Assembly: GCF_050436995.1 (NCBI RefSeq)
Contig: NC_134763.1
Span: 8,551,001-8,615,000, forward strand
Length of the DNA stretch: 64,000 nt
Origin: Anticarsia gemmatalis
Lineage: Eukaryota; Arthropoda; Insecta; Lepidoptera; Erebidae
Reading direction: 5' to 3'
Shown: one piece after another, positions 26,201 to 36,482 of the stretch
Layout: each line of letters begins with the position of its first letter
Numbering within the stretch: position 1 is the stretch's first letter
Notes under the pieces: model-generated
What the model saw: only the letters and a program-made list of their open reading frames with translations
Databases searched by the model: none
Told to the model about the DNA's origin: nothing
Made by a program: the position numbers and the translations under genes

Positions 26201-29200
26201 CAAATTGTCATACAGGCTTTTTGAATACGGCAAATTAAAGATGATTAAATTTTCTAAAAGAACTTTAGAACGAAAGAATCAAAAACATTTTTTTGAAGCC
26301 CGTGGACCTTTTTTTAGGAGGGAAAAAATTTGGAAAAATTTTTTTTTGGTAGTTTTCGTAGGATTTCTCCAGACCTGGCCATGACAAAAAAATTTCATGG
26401 TCATATCTAAAAACTAGACACTTGGAGCTACAATTTGATTTTTTTATTTTTTCTGTACGACCATTTTCCTCGGAGTTACAGCTTGTTGAAAATCACCCAA
26501 AAATTTGGATTTTTTTTTTATAGCCCTTAATTTTTGGGACTAGTGTATATAAAACAATACAGGCTTACTGAACGCTCTCGAGCTTTTATAGCTACAACGA
26601 CAACGTTAACTTATAAATGGGTTTAGACACGTATTTACTAAGCGTATACGTGCTTATACGTTATGTATACGTAATAATGTATGTGATTTGATTCATAGTT
26701 CTACAAAATTAAATACGCGATTACATTGTTAGAATTATTGAAGCGGTGTTATTTTAAAAAGATTAAATCATTAGCCAAAAATACAGTGCAAGGAAGGTTC
26801 TACCGTCAAGTAAATATTTTCTGCAAAATGACTTTTTGAAGTTACATTATAGGAGTTGCTTATTGGGGGCGTTGTAGTAAATTGGAAGTAAAATCTCTCT
26901 CCTTGCATACACGAAATGCAGTAAATAAATATTTATAATAATGTTTTTATTGCAGGTGTTATTACCACTGCACAAGGCGAAGTCGTTGTCAGTGTATCAC
27001 CCGCAGCTCGCGTATTGCGTCGTACAGTTCCTGGAGAAGGACCCCTCACTCACGCAACCCGTAGTTAGGTGAGTGACACCATTTATATGTTGTTTTAACT
27101 TATAATAATAATACATTCATACATACTATAATGCAAAAAGACTTTTTCTCTGACCTAATATAAATTAACAATTTTAAGCCATGTAGTTACGCGGAATTAC
27201 TTACCTATTGTAGTTCAGTAAAATGAAAAAAAAGTAATTAGAATGTAAAATAAGATTATTTACGATCTTTGAAACCCTTTGACTTGTACTCGTCTAAAAG
27301 GTATACATGTCTCACTAAACAGTTCAGTAAAAAAATATTAAAAACAATGATCTCCTATTTTTTTTTTTAATGTAGAACTAACACTTACCTAACAAACTTA
27401 AGTAACTGATTTCATTTTCAATTAAATGTTTGCAGGGCATTACTGAAATACTGGCCGAAAACTCACTCGCCTAAAGAGGTGATGTTCCTGAACGAGATGG
27501 AAGAGATACTGGATGTGATAGAGCCAGCCGAGTTCCAGAAGATCATGGACCCGCTGTTCAAACAGCTCGCCAAGTGCGTCTCCAGTCCACACTTCCAGGT
27601 AACAAGATGATTTTGAATGTTTATTTTGTAATATTGTACTGATATAATATAAAGATGCTTCTAGACTTGAGACTCTTTAGGGTTATAATGTTCAATATTA
27701 TTGCAATTTTAGGTGCGGCGTGAGATAGTAAATCATCTCCACTTCTGATGCCGAAGACATATCTCAACAAAAAAAAGTTTTACTTGTATAGATAAAAAAA
27801 ATACAATAATACAACAACCTTTAGATTTTTCTACGAATTACAAAAGAACATGGCAGTTTAATAACACAGTTGAAAACGAGTTCAAAACACTTCTTTTTTA
27901 GTTTATCTTCTTTCTCTTTGTTTTCTATTTCCCGTAATTTCCACCTAGTTAAATCGGCCTTGGTCGTGGGCGGAATGATGTGAAGAGTTTTATTGCATTT
28001 TTGTAATGAGCAACAATTTCAAATATATTTATTCTCCAGGTGGCGGAACGCGCACTATACTACTGGAACAACGAGTACATAATGTCATTAATATCTGACA
28101 ACGCGAGCCACATCCTCCCGATCATGTTCCCGTCGCTGTACCGCAACACCAAGAGCCACTGGAACAAGACCATCCACGGCCTGGTCTACAACGCGCTCAA
28201 GCTGTTCATGGAGATGAATCAGAAACTGTTTGATGAGTGCACGCAGCAGTATAAGCAGGAGAAACAGAAGTGAGTTGATAATATTTATTGATTTATTTTT
28301 GGGTAACATTACAGTCTGAATGTTATATGCTGGTATTGTGGTTTTAGAGTGAAAGGTGTTTAGGGTATATTGACCGTGAAGAAAGTTGTTTCATGTATTC
28401 GTATGTGTAGCGTGTACGTATACGTATACGCGTGTTCACGTTTAGACGGGCGTAAAGCACTATAGTTTGCGTCGTCTGATAAAACTACGGTAGTGGTGTT
28501 TTGGATTGTTTTCTAGATTTATTTAAAAATGTATTAAAATATTATTTATTAACATTTCGAACATCAATATCGCTATACTCTAAAAGTATTCATCAAGTTG
28601 AGCACTACTAATAATATGATCGTTTCATCTGCCCAGGGAGCGCGAGCGCCTGCTGGCCCGCGAGGAGGTGTGGCAGGCGCTGGAGGCGCGCGCCGCCGCC
28701 AACCCCGCCGCCGCGCCCGCGCCGCGTGATCCTCCACTGCCGCCGCAGCAGGATGATGTGCTGCCGCCGCTCACCTACCAGCGGATCGAGCAGGAGGCGC
28801 AGGAGGTACACACTAGTGTTTGTTAAATATAGCCACAAAAACACGAAAAAGTCGTAGATATACTTCGCTAACAGATACTTTGTTTTAAGTTATGTTTTTA
28901 GTTTGTAAATGCCTAAACCAAATTTTAATTGGCTGCTATTAAGTTTTTCCACGCTTATGGTATTTTTTTTACTCATTTCAATTTTCTATCCTAAACTGTA
29001 CTTCTCAAATTGCCGCTAGTCAACAAATCTGTATTTTTTTTGTTATTATAGCCATGTTTACTAATTTTACTTAACTTTTCCCAGCTCCGGAAGCAAGGCT
29101 ACAACGCGAGCAAACCTCTGCTCCGCAAGAAGTCGGAGCTGCCCGCCGACTCGACGACAGTGAAAGCGTTGATCGAACACAAGCGCGCCGACGCGTACCT

Positions 29201-29231
29201 GCCCACGCCGCCCGACGTCAACCAGTGCTAG
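7926..29231 (+). CDS. wrd: PP2A regulatory subunit B' (B56), gamma/delta type; ten exons
   Basis: It encodes a targeting subunit of protein phosphatase 2A that binds the A/C core and recruits LxxIxE-containing substrates. Exons: 7926-8256, 11221-11420, 15276-15479, 20932-21062, 24045-24162, 26956-27068, 27436-27598, 28040-28269, 28637-28805, 29085-29231. All have GT-AG borders and matching phases and join to 601 aa, close to human PPP2R5D. Exon 1 is a disordered Pro/Ala-rich N-terminus. Residues from about 111 to 500 are the HEAT-like B56 core, with [34 protein letters not shown] and YYWNNEYIMSLISDN. Pocket residues H266, R267, Y269 and R276 are present, but the usual G before LR is V274. The tail has RKKSELP (S570), matching the site described as a PKA target in B56 delta. 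The tail makes gamma/delta (Drosophila wrd) likelier than alpha/epsilon (wdb). The start is uncertain: in-frame ATGs also lie at 7884 and 8103. Confidence 0.93.
8617..8650. repeat. Perfect 34-bp palindrome
   Basis: The arm ACTAATGACTGGGTGT (8617-8632) is followed by AG and the exact reverse complement ACACCCAGTCATTAGT (8635-8650). It lies 360 bp downstream of B56 exon 1. Possible roles include a dimeric transcription factor site or cruciform-forming DNA; nothing nearby decides between them. Confidence 0.8.
11033..11154. mobile_element. MITE with GGTATA termini and 8-bp flanking repeat
   Basis: The termini are GGTATATTCCCAGT and, inverted at the right end, ACTGGGAATATACC. Internal CAGTTGTC and GACAACTGG blocks repeat in both orientations. 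The flanks are ATTCAAAA on the left and ATTCAAAC on the right, an 8-bp target duplication with one mismatch, which would suit a hAT-type transposase. It ends 66 bp before B56 exon 2. A related copy is at 873-962. Confidence 0.6.
11421..15275 (+). other. B56 intron 2
   Basis: A 3.86-kb AT-rich intron. It contains a remnant of a lepidopteran LINE/SINE tail at about 13540-13625. It also has a 40-bp segment near 11556-11598 (AGCCTTTCATAAC, then CATATATTTTTATGAATAAG) that recurs near 15148-15192 in the same intron. No coding sequence was recognised. Confidence 0.7.
13540..13625 (-). repeat. Non-LTR/SINE tail remnant
   Basis: Read on the minus strand it contains TTTGCTCAGCAGTGGGACAC followed by an AGGCTG-like end. 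This is the common 3' signature of abundant lepidopteran retroposons. A related plus-strand remnant with TTGCTCAGCAGTGGGACATA is at about 37350-37435. Both are short and without coding potential. Confidence 0.5.
15480..20931 (+). other. B56 intron 3
   Basis: A 5.45-kb AT-rich intron, the longest in the gene. The only structured element noticed is the possible TIR element at about 19500-19760. Small open frames inside show no recognisable motifs. Confidence 0.7.
19500..19760. repeat. Possible TIR element with ATTCGGATAT motifs
   Basis: The left side carries GGATATGAAGATTCGGATAT and TTTCGGATATG. The right side carries GGATATCCGATAGATTCGGATAT and an inverted ATTATCC block. Repeated GGATAT/ATATCC motifs over about 260 bp suggest a non-autonomous DNA element. 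Its ends and target duplication are not resolved. Confidence 0.35.
21063..24044 (+). other. B56 intron 4 with CA-rich repeats
   Basis: A 2.98-kb intron. It starts with a CA-rich stretch (about 21075-21105) and has a second CA/CG dinucleotide tract at about 21384-21435. Four donor-like CTATAGGT motifs occur, the true one at 21057-21064 and decoys near 21107, 21232 and 21574. The rest is AT-rich and no coding sequence was recognised. Confidence 0.7.
21384..21435. repeat. CA/CG-type microsatellite
   Basis: An alternating purine-pyrimidine tract of CACACACACGCACGTGCACG type followed by more CACG and ACGC units. It can be read as an open frame of alternating His, Ala, Arg and Thr codons, which is an artefact of the repeat. 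Such tracts can adopt Z-DNA. Confidence 0.7.
24163..26955 (+). other. B56 intron 5
   Basis: A 2.79-kb intron, half of which is the long-inverted-repeat element at about 25120-26547. Flanking parts are AT-rich with no recognised exon. The acceptor is TTTTTATTGCAG at 26955. Confidence 0.75.
25120..26547. mobile_element. Long-inverted-repeat Tc1/mariner-type element, copy A (non-autonomous)
   Basis: Termini read ACTAGACCCAAAAATTAAGG and, inverted at the right, the same with ACTAGTCCC. The arms are about 500 bp each, 25125-25620 against 26048-26543, nearly identical in inverted orientation. The centre (about 25630-26040) is not symmetrical: its right part (25791-26081) matches the inner right arm of copy B at 61077-61349, while the corresponding left part is missing. 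No transposase motif was found in this copy. Classification rests on copy B, which has a Tc1-type transposase remnant. Confidence 0.75.
27115..27168 (+). repeat. Partial copy of the 410-640 repeat arm
   Basis: CATACATACTATAATGCAAA followed by AAGACTTTTTCTCTGACCTA matches the right arm of the repeat at about 585-640 with few changes. It lies in B56 intron 6 (27069-27435). Confidence 0.55.
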
Positions 29232-29702
29232 CGGGACACCCGGCGCCCAGGGGGGGACCCCGCCGTGACCGGCCACCCCGCCCCCCGCACCGTCTCACAG
29301 GCCGGGGGACGACGCTAAACTCACGCATACTGAAATACCGCTTCAAATTGAAAAGTTACACAGTAAATTGTAATGTGTTATATAGATTCGAGTTGAGTTT
29401 AGAGACGTGGTCGGTCCCAACGCATTCAACGCATCCTACCAATAACGAATTTGTAACGGTCGATGGCCTCTTAGCATTTTCAAACCACACATTTGAGAAG
29501 TTATACGCATGATCGTGTTTGTAAAGTGCCGGACGTAATGACGTGGTGGTCACGTGTGTGCGGGCGACAGGACGCTATACCAGTGACACGAGTGACGCAT
29601 TGTGGTCTATATTGAATAGTTAGTACACATATATAATTAAATCGGTAGTGTTCTTTTGTTGATGTTTTATATCCACTCGGGTCGACAATCGCGTACGAAC
29701 CG

Positions 29703-29770
29703 CGCGATCACCGACCAATCGGGAGCCAGTATTGTTTTGTACGCTTCGTCCCGATTGGTCGGTTGTCGCG
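29703..29770 (+). promoter_or_regulatory. Strong stem-loop in B56 3' UTR
   Basis: The arm 29703-29724 (CGCGATCACCGACCAATCGG plus GA) is complementary to 29749-29770 (TCCCGATTGGTCGGTTGTCG plus CG) at 20 of 22 positions, with a 24-nt loop. It lies about 45 bp upstream of AATAAA. As RNA it would form a very stable hairpin. As DNA it places two ACCAAT/ATTGGT boxes in opposite orientation. It may be a regulatory element or a small inserted repeat. Confidence 0.65.
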
Positions 29771-29814
29771 TCATATAAATCGCTACTTAAATGTACTCGG
29801 AAGCACTGCTGTTA

Positions 29815-29820
29815 AATAAA
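29815..29820 (+). terminator. Polyadenylation signal of the B56 gene
   Basis: AATAAA lies 584 bp after the stop codon and is followed by a T/G-containing stretch (ATTGTCGTTCGTCACATTGT). It is the first canonical signal downstream. Another AATAAA at 30708-30713 could serve a longer isoform. Confidence 0.55.
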
Positions 29821-31017
29821 TTGTATTATAATAATGAATTCTATTGTCGTTCGTCACATTGTCGACCTTTTAATATACGGAAGCAAATTGTGGGAGTGAC
29901 TGAGACGTAGTTTTCTTTCTGTGGTCCTTCACCGATACTTTAGGATTGCTTGCTTACAACTCGATGGAACATTAGACATAGCTGTACTGTTGAACACTTC
30001 ACTGTTGATAATCTTATTACATCTCTTACAATACAAAATAATAGCAACTAATTATAACAACATTTAATATGTAAGTAGTTATTCCGTTTAATAAACATCC
30101 TATTGAACATATCATATAACAAAAAAATACTTTCTATAGAATATAGGTCTACCTTTTACAAATACCTTAACAAAAGAAGATGTAATAAGATTACAGGGTT
30201 AATTAGTAAAATGGCAATTTTATATTGAAATGTTGAATTTGATATTTTATATCTTAGATATTTGATATTTCAAAATGTTGACTTGCTTTACGGCGACTGA
30301 GACAACAATAACAATAATAACTTATTTCAGATTTCACAAACATTTTTGATATTAGTAGTACTGTGTTAGAAGCTTGTCGTATGATACCGTGATGATAATA
30401 ATAAAATGCCTAAAGATCTGTTCTCGTCGTTGTCTCAGCATCTCTCCGTCTAAGCTTGTGCAGTCAGCAGACTTGTTTGCGAAGGAATTAGTTCCTATTT
30501 TCCATCTATTTGTCATCTATTTTATGCGAAGTAGTTACTAACATGTTTCGAAGGAAGGAGTAGCTACAGTCTTAAGCCGTGGCTACCTATTTTAGAACTA
30601 TAGATATATAGTATGTCATGATCTTTGTGGCTCTTAAGATGGGAGCCTTTTCTAGCCGAGGGCCTTAAACATTCGCACTTTTGTACATACGCCTATAATC
30701 TCGATTAAATAAAATAGTATACTATTACTACATAAAGGGATTATGCCGTCTTCATGGCAGTCTGCCGCCTGCACAAGTCTATCCCAATACGCAAGTAAGC
30801 CGCTGAGTGTTTATCATTTTCAATATTCATCACAAAGCGCCTTGCTTCTAGTAACTTATATTAATTTACTTTGTATCGTTTTTTTGAATAAGTAACAGGT
30901 AACATCATTCCACTACAGTACCACCTACGAAATGTTTCTGAAACGTTTCAGCCCATTGTATTAATTTAAAATCTAGTTATAATCATGTTGATTTAAACGC
31001 CATAATGTTTTAAGATT

Positions 31018-31275
31018 GTCAATTGCGAGTATCTCATTTTCGCTTATAGGAAAGTGGTGAGGCAGAAAGAGATGCGACGAGTATACGTTCAGTGCGAGTA
31101 CGAACTCGATTTGCATCTCGCTCTTACTCATAACTTCACAGATTTGCGAGAATGAGATGCAGTTTCAGTCCTTAAATCATGCTAGTTATAACTCCCTATA
31201 AAATTTTAGGGCAAAATTTCGCCAGTGTGTTAAAATCTAATTGATATCTCTCACTGATTGACAATCGCAATTGAC
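31018..31275. mobile_element. Fold-back MITE with GTCAATTGCGA termini
   Basis: The 11-bp terminal inverted repeats GTCAATTGCGA (31018-31028) and TCGCAATTGAC (31265-31275) match exactly. Inside, ATCTCATTTTCGC near 31030 pairs with GCGAGAATGAGAT near 31150, and further inverted GAGATGC/GCATCTC blocks fold toward the centre. There is no coding content. No clear target duplication was seen. Confidence 0.55.
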
Positions 31276-33497
31276 GTTATATCTTTTCTATATTAAATCT
31301 TTAATTTATTGTTTATAAACCAAATACATGAACACGTTTACACTGATGCTGTTTGTTTGACATAGATTGTTCCACTAAGGTTTTAAAGGTTACTGTTTAT
31401 AGATGTATTTTGTGTCAAACGATACGTATCTGGATATTAATAGACAGACGTATACGCGTTAAGAAGATAGTCTAGAAACAATATTTCCGAATTTCTGTTT
31501 CCGAAAGTATTTTCCACTCTCATTGTTTGATTATAATGTCACTATTATCTTAACGCGATTACGCAACAGTCGGTAACGGGCGAGGACTTAGTTACGTGCA
31601 CAATACTAACAATATTGCATTTCATTTTAATCATTACTAAAAATAATATAAAATATATTGTTTCCGCCTCGCCTGTTCTATGGCGGCATGTTCAGCTTTT
31701 TTCTACTAATTAATACTACGCCTTGACAATAAAATGTTCTTGTGGTTAATATTCCGTCGAGTGTACGGCAGCTATTGTATTTTAAATGTATACAATTTAA
31801 TAAATGTTTTATTGGAAATTAACCTTATTATTTTGAATACGCTAGAAATAGATTTGGCGGCAAGACTCGATGGAATCCTACACACATTTCTACGTTCATT
31901 TAGAATTTGTGCAAGATTAATGTAGAAATTTCTAAGGAGTTTTTACACTGGACTTGGTTTTTACAATTTAGGTTAACACTAAAGCCTATTGCTAGTACCA
32001 CACTTAGAAATCTTTGTAGCATGTACGAATTTTACAACCAAAAGCTGAAAATGTCACCGTTTTATCGACGTATAGTTAGTTTATTTATAAAGAATATATG
32101 CCTATCTGCCTTTAAATACTTATTTTTACAAACTCGGGGCACCCACGGTGATGTATTTCATTATTTTAAGTTTTATTTCTTTCACGTGTATAGAGTGCCA
32201 AAGGTGTTTGTTTTGAAGCCATTTTCAAACAGTCTTTAATCGTGTATGTATGTATAAAATGTATTAGGAAGAGCTTCAGGAAAGAGTGTGTGAAGCACCC
32301 TATATATGTAGTTATTTATTTTTTTATTTTAACAATAACTTCTTTGAATGACGACTGAAAGGAAATTATCAAGCGGAGTTTTGTTCTGAGTTGCTGATAC
32401 TGACATCAAACGCAATTATTAAATATTCTATGGTTTAAACTGTTACGACGTGACCAGCATATAAACAGTTATTACAAATTCACCATCTTTGGAATAACTA
32501 AACGTTATTACAATATTGCCATCTAAAATAAATTGTTAGTATCAGCCACTCATCATCTGTTATCAATACATCAGCGAGTGACTGTACCAGACGTGTAACT
32601 AACATAAGTAATATAAACTCTATTATAATGACTATATGAACTATTTTGCAATACGCTTCCGGTAAGCAGACGAGTGCAATCTAACATATATAACACGTCT
32701 CGAACAATCACTCGCTAAACCTGTGACTGTGTTTGTAAGTGTGATGCATGAACGACAAACGACCTCACATTAGACAATTATTTGCAAAACGCTGTTCAAC
32801 AAATTGATAAATTTTGTATAAATATTTATAACGATAATGTAAACTGTTGAAAACAAATATTGTAACAGATGACATATTATAAGGTGCTTATGATTATCGT
32901 TATAATACAAAGTTGTGCATATAACGTGAGTTTCATTTATTCCTTTATTATATTCTGCACTACATATTTCAATATATACACAATCCGGAGCAGATCCGAA
33001 TGATCGAATCTCAAGGATCTAGGAAGACGTTTAACAGGTCTATTTTTTCCAAGTCTGCTTAGATATGTATTTGTACCTTAAAGTATATCTACGATAAAAG
33101 AATATTAACAAAATCCTGAATCTGCAACGGTACATAGTGCTTATTGATACATCATATGCCTGTCTGTGGCATGCAAGACAGTTGGATTTGAAATGAGACC
33201 ACACATGAGTATTCAAAACTATTTATTGATAATTTATTTCTCTTATCTATACATTATAGGTATACACGAAACTCCAATTTGCGAGTATTGAACCAACACT
33301 ATCAAGTCACCTTCATCAAACGAAGGTCGTTCCAGATTTATACTAAATTTATTTATGAGGGTAGTTACCAAAATACTCGCAAATCTGTACACAACTTTAT
33401 ACACATAATTACATATTTTATCGCATTTCGCTTAGATATAACATAATTGCAAAGACTTAGGGCTTGATCACAACTGTCTCAAGCTAAGCCGCCTTAC

Positions 33498-33755
33498 GCA
33501 CTAGCGGGTAACCGCGCGGTTACAGTTTAATATGCAACTGCCACTTTAGCTTCGCGTCAACTGCCTCAGGACCGTAAGGATCTGTCAAATTACTACTAAT
33601 AATTTCTGTGGCCCCGAAATGCCGATACAGTGGACGCAGTACCATAGTAATTTATAAAGCAACAAATCCAGTCCGTAGCAGTTGACGCGTAGCTTGAACC
33701 ACCATTATTTGTCAAACGGTTGCATACTAAACTAACAACGCGGCTAGTCGGTCCC
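33498..33755. mobile_element. Fold-back element
   Basis: The left arm (about 33499-33562, with GTTTAATATGCAACTG and GCTTCGCGTCAACT) is an imperfect inverted copy of the right arm (about 33679-33755, with AGTTGACGCGTAGCTTG and GGTTGCATACTAAAC). The spacer is about 115 bp. The structure is typical of MITEs. A 92-codon open frame across it is an accident of the repeat. Confidence 0.5.
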
Positions 33756-34849
33756 GCGGTGAACCTTGGTGGGTAAGGGGCTAAGACAATATATCCATCT
33801 CGTTCTATTCCATCTGAAAAGAAAGAGACAGCATCATCTAGATGTGAACACCCACAGTATATAATACTCAGCATTAGCCTTCTGATCTTTTAGCTGCATT
33901 TATACATACTTATTACATGATTTTAAATCAGAAAAAATATTTATATTAACTTACGAACATTATCGATGAGGTATACAGTTGATGCAAAAATATAAAATAT
34001 AATATGTTAAGACAAATGACAAATTTTAATATACGCATTGACATGCAAAATAATAATTTCCATGTAATTTCTCTTATAATTTTCGTAAAATGGAAATAAA
34101 TAATTTAAAGAACTACAATAAATCAATATTCACTAGCCGATTTTAATACAAATATACAATAGTTAGGCCATCATTCTCTTTAGTGCGTTAGGAATGCAAA
34201 TTAATGGGAGACTAGATAATCTAAAGAACTCGAATCCAAAAAAATTAAAGAAGTTTTATCTTAACAATACGCTAATAATAGTGAGCTTTTTCGTTTAAAA
34301 ATCAATAGCTTTTAAAAAAGTATAATGAAATAATATATGCCCATTACTTTATATTTTAACAAAATTTTGATAATAATGGTTGCACTGCTAATGAAATCTG
34401 GTATAACTCGTTTCATTCATATTACTACACACAATAGCATTACCCAATTATAAAATAGAGTTAATTACTCATAAACACGACTTCTTGGAACAAATGAAGC
34501 TATGGGTTTGCGGTTCAAATTACTTTCAAAAACATACCTTAATTTTTCGATAAATATAAACGTCAAAGGAAGTCTAAGAAACATCTATTTTTATTATACA
34601 TACTCACTTTCAATTCCAGAAAGGCATAAGTAGACTAATACTCGCTAGATATTACGCCTTTTTCAATCACCTTGTACTTTCAACAAAAGAAGGACTTAAC
34701 TCGCCTTACTTTCGTTTGATCTTATGCCTTTTTAGAACTGTAAATGGTCGAGTTTTGTTCATTACAACATTAACTATAGTCACTGCAGACATTTAACTGT
34801 ACATGGTTTTATTTTAACAGATATATACATATAATATAAGTACATTATA

Positions 34850-35200
34850 AAGGTGGCGGTTCGCTCCACGATAAAGACATAAGACCTCGACCAGGGACTG
34901 CGTTGCTTTTCTATAGATAACGTCACGGTCTTGCAAAAAGACGTAGTACTCGTAACCTGTCCTGTATAACAAGATGTATGGATGTGAATGAAGCAAATAA
35001 AGTTTGTAAGGATCGAACCAAGTGGCTATCTCTGGTCTTTGCCTACCCCTATGGCAAAAAAGCGTGATTTTAAGTACCTGTGTATGTATGTATAACGTCA
35101 CGGTCTATCTCGCGTCTTGCGATCTCTTTAATATGCATCACCTAAAGGAAAGTAACGGACTCAGTGTCCTGTCTCTGTCTCGCATGCGAACCGCCACCTT
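34850..35200. mobile_element. MITE with perfect 15-bp inverted termini
   Basis: AAGGTGGCGGTTCGC at 34850-34864 and its exact reverse complement GCGAACCGCCACCTT at 35186-35200 bound a 351-bp unit. Further inner inverted similarity includes AACGTCACGGTC on the left and in the centre. Terminal bases AAGG are unusual and the superfamily is not assigned. Open frames inside have no recognisable motif. Confidence 0.65.
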
Positions 35201-36189
35201 ATGGGAGATTACGGTAGTATACATTCGGGACGTAGCCATAATATATCTAGGGATAAACACCCTATGTAAAAATCTACAGCTTTTACATATGTTCAGTACT
35301 ATATATACTTTTATTAACTCGGGATTTGGTACCCCTAAAGTAACAATTATACATAATACTGTCTTACTAATAAACGTTGCGTAGGCTGTGATTAGTTATA
35401 CAGCTTCAAAATTGATTGACATTATTGAATAACTAATCAAAGCTTACACTATGTTTATTAGTAGGTAAGTTAATATACAATAGAACATGTTCTAAGCGTT
35501 ATTATTTTTATACACTTATTATTGTTGATCAGTTTTGGGAACACGATATTGAACTGCTCAATTCGTCTATATAGTCAATCGTTGATCGTCGATTGATAAT
35601 CTATCGATTAACTTCCAATCATTGATTAGCAGTGGGTTGGTTCTTCAATCAGTTAATTTCGCCAGTCGATAGATTCAACTTCCATCAAACTTATTAATTT
35701 ACAAATCAATCTCAAGGATGCTATCATCAAAAGCTATGAAAATGTACTACACGCGAAATAAACAATAATTTATTAATTGTCTTTTTCACACGTTTCGAAA
35801 ATTACCATTTTTGTCCGTACTGCACAGTATTGTTTATATGAACATTATGAACAAATAATAATGCACTGGGCGTCCATTTAAATAGTATTTTCTTGAGAAC
35901 CTGAGCATTTGTCCTATGTGAATACGACGTGATGTCAAAATACGAAAAGCCACTGACAGAAAAATGTATGTATACTAAGTTTTTGATACGGTTGCGTCGC
36001 ATCAGCAGTAAGACAACTAAACGTTCGCTGTTAAATCACGATCAAACACTCAAACTGGACTCAATATTGAGTGTTTAAAACATATCTAAGGGATAAAAGA
36101 CAGCATGAAATTATCAAAATTCCTTCAAATAAGTTAAACGCTTAACCACCAGTGGTGAAATAGGGATGACGACTAATTTATGTTTTCTG

Positions 36190-36352
36190 ATCCGTCAGGT
36201 AGATTATTTAAAATATAAAACACGCATTTTGTTCCATCCAAAAACTAGATACAGCCTGGTGGCAGATGGACTGACAGACGGACAGACAGACAGCTGAGTT
36301 TTAGTAATAGAGTTCCATTTCTGCCTTTTAGGGACGGAACCCTAAAAATATG
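36190..36352 (+). repeat. 3' tail of a lepidopteran non-LTR element
   Basis: GACGGACAGACAGACAGCTG, then AGTAATAGAGTTCCATTTCT and GGGACGGAACCCTAAAAA match the common tail of RTE-type retroposons in moths and butterflies (recalled). No coding part remains. Confidence 0.5.
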
Positions 36353-36482
36353 TACGTGTGTTAATAATCTTCTCAATCTAACAGCATGATTAAAAAAAAA
36401 TTGCTTCATCCTGTTTGCTGAATTATAGAAGTTACAATTTAACATTAGTTTCAGGTACCGGTACCTTAAACGAAAGTGACCG

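Larger units (their letters stand above)
29232..36482. other. B56 3' UTR and intergenic region
   Basis: After the stop at 29229-29231 there is a plausible 3' UTR ending after AATAAA at 29815-29820; a later signal at 30708-30713 could extend it. The rest is AT-rich with fold-back elements at 31018-31275, 33498-33755 and 34850-35200, and a retroposon tail at about 36190-36352. An open frame at 33596-33874 on the minus strand falls inside a fold-back element and is not considered a gene. Confidence 0.65.

Noticed and set aside
33596..33874. 92-codon minus-strand open frame
   Set aside because: It lies over a fold-back element, has no family motif and no supporting splice structure.
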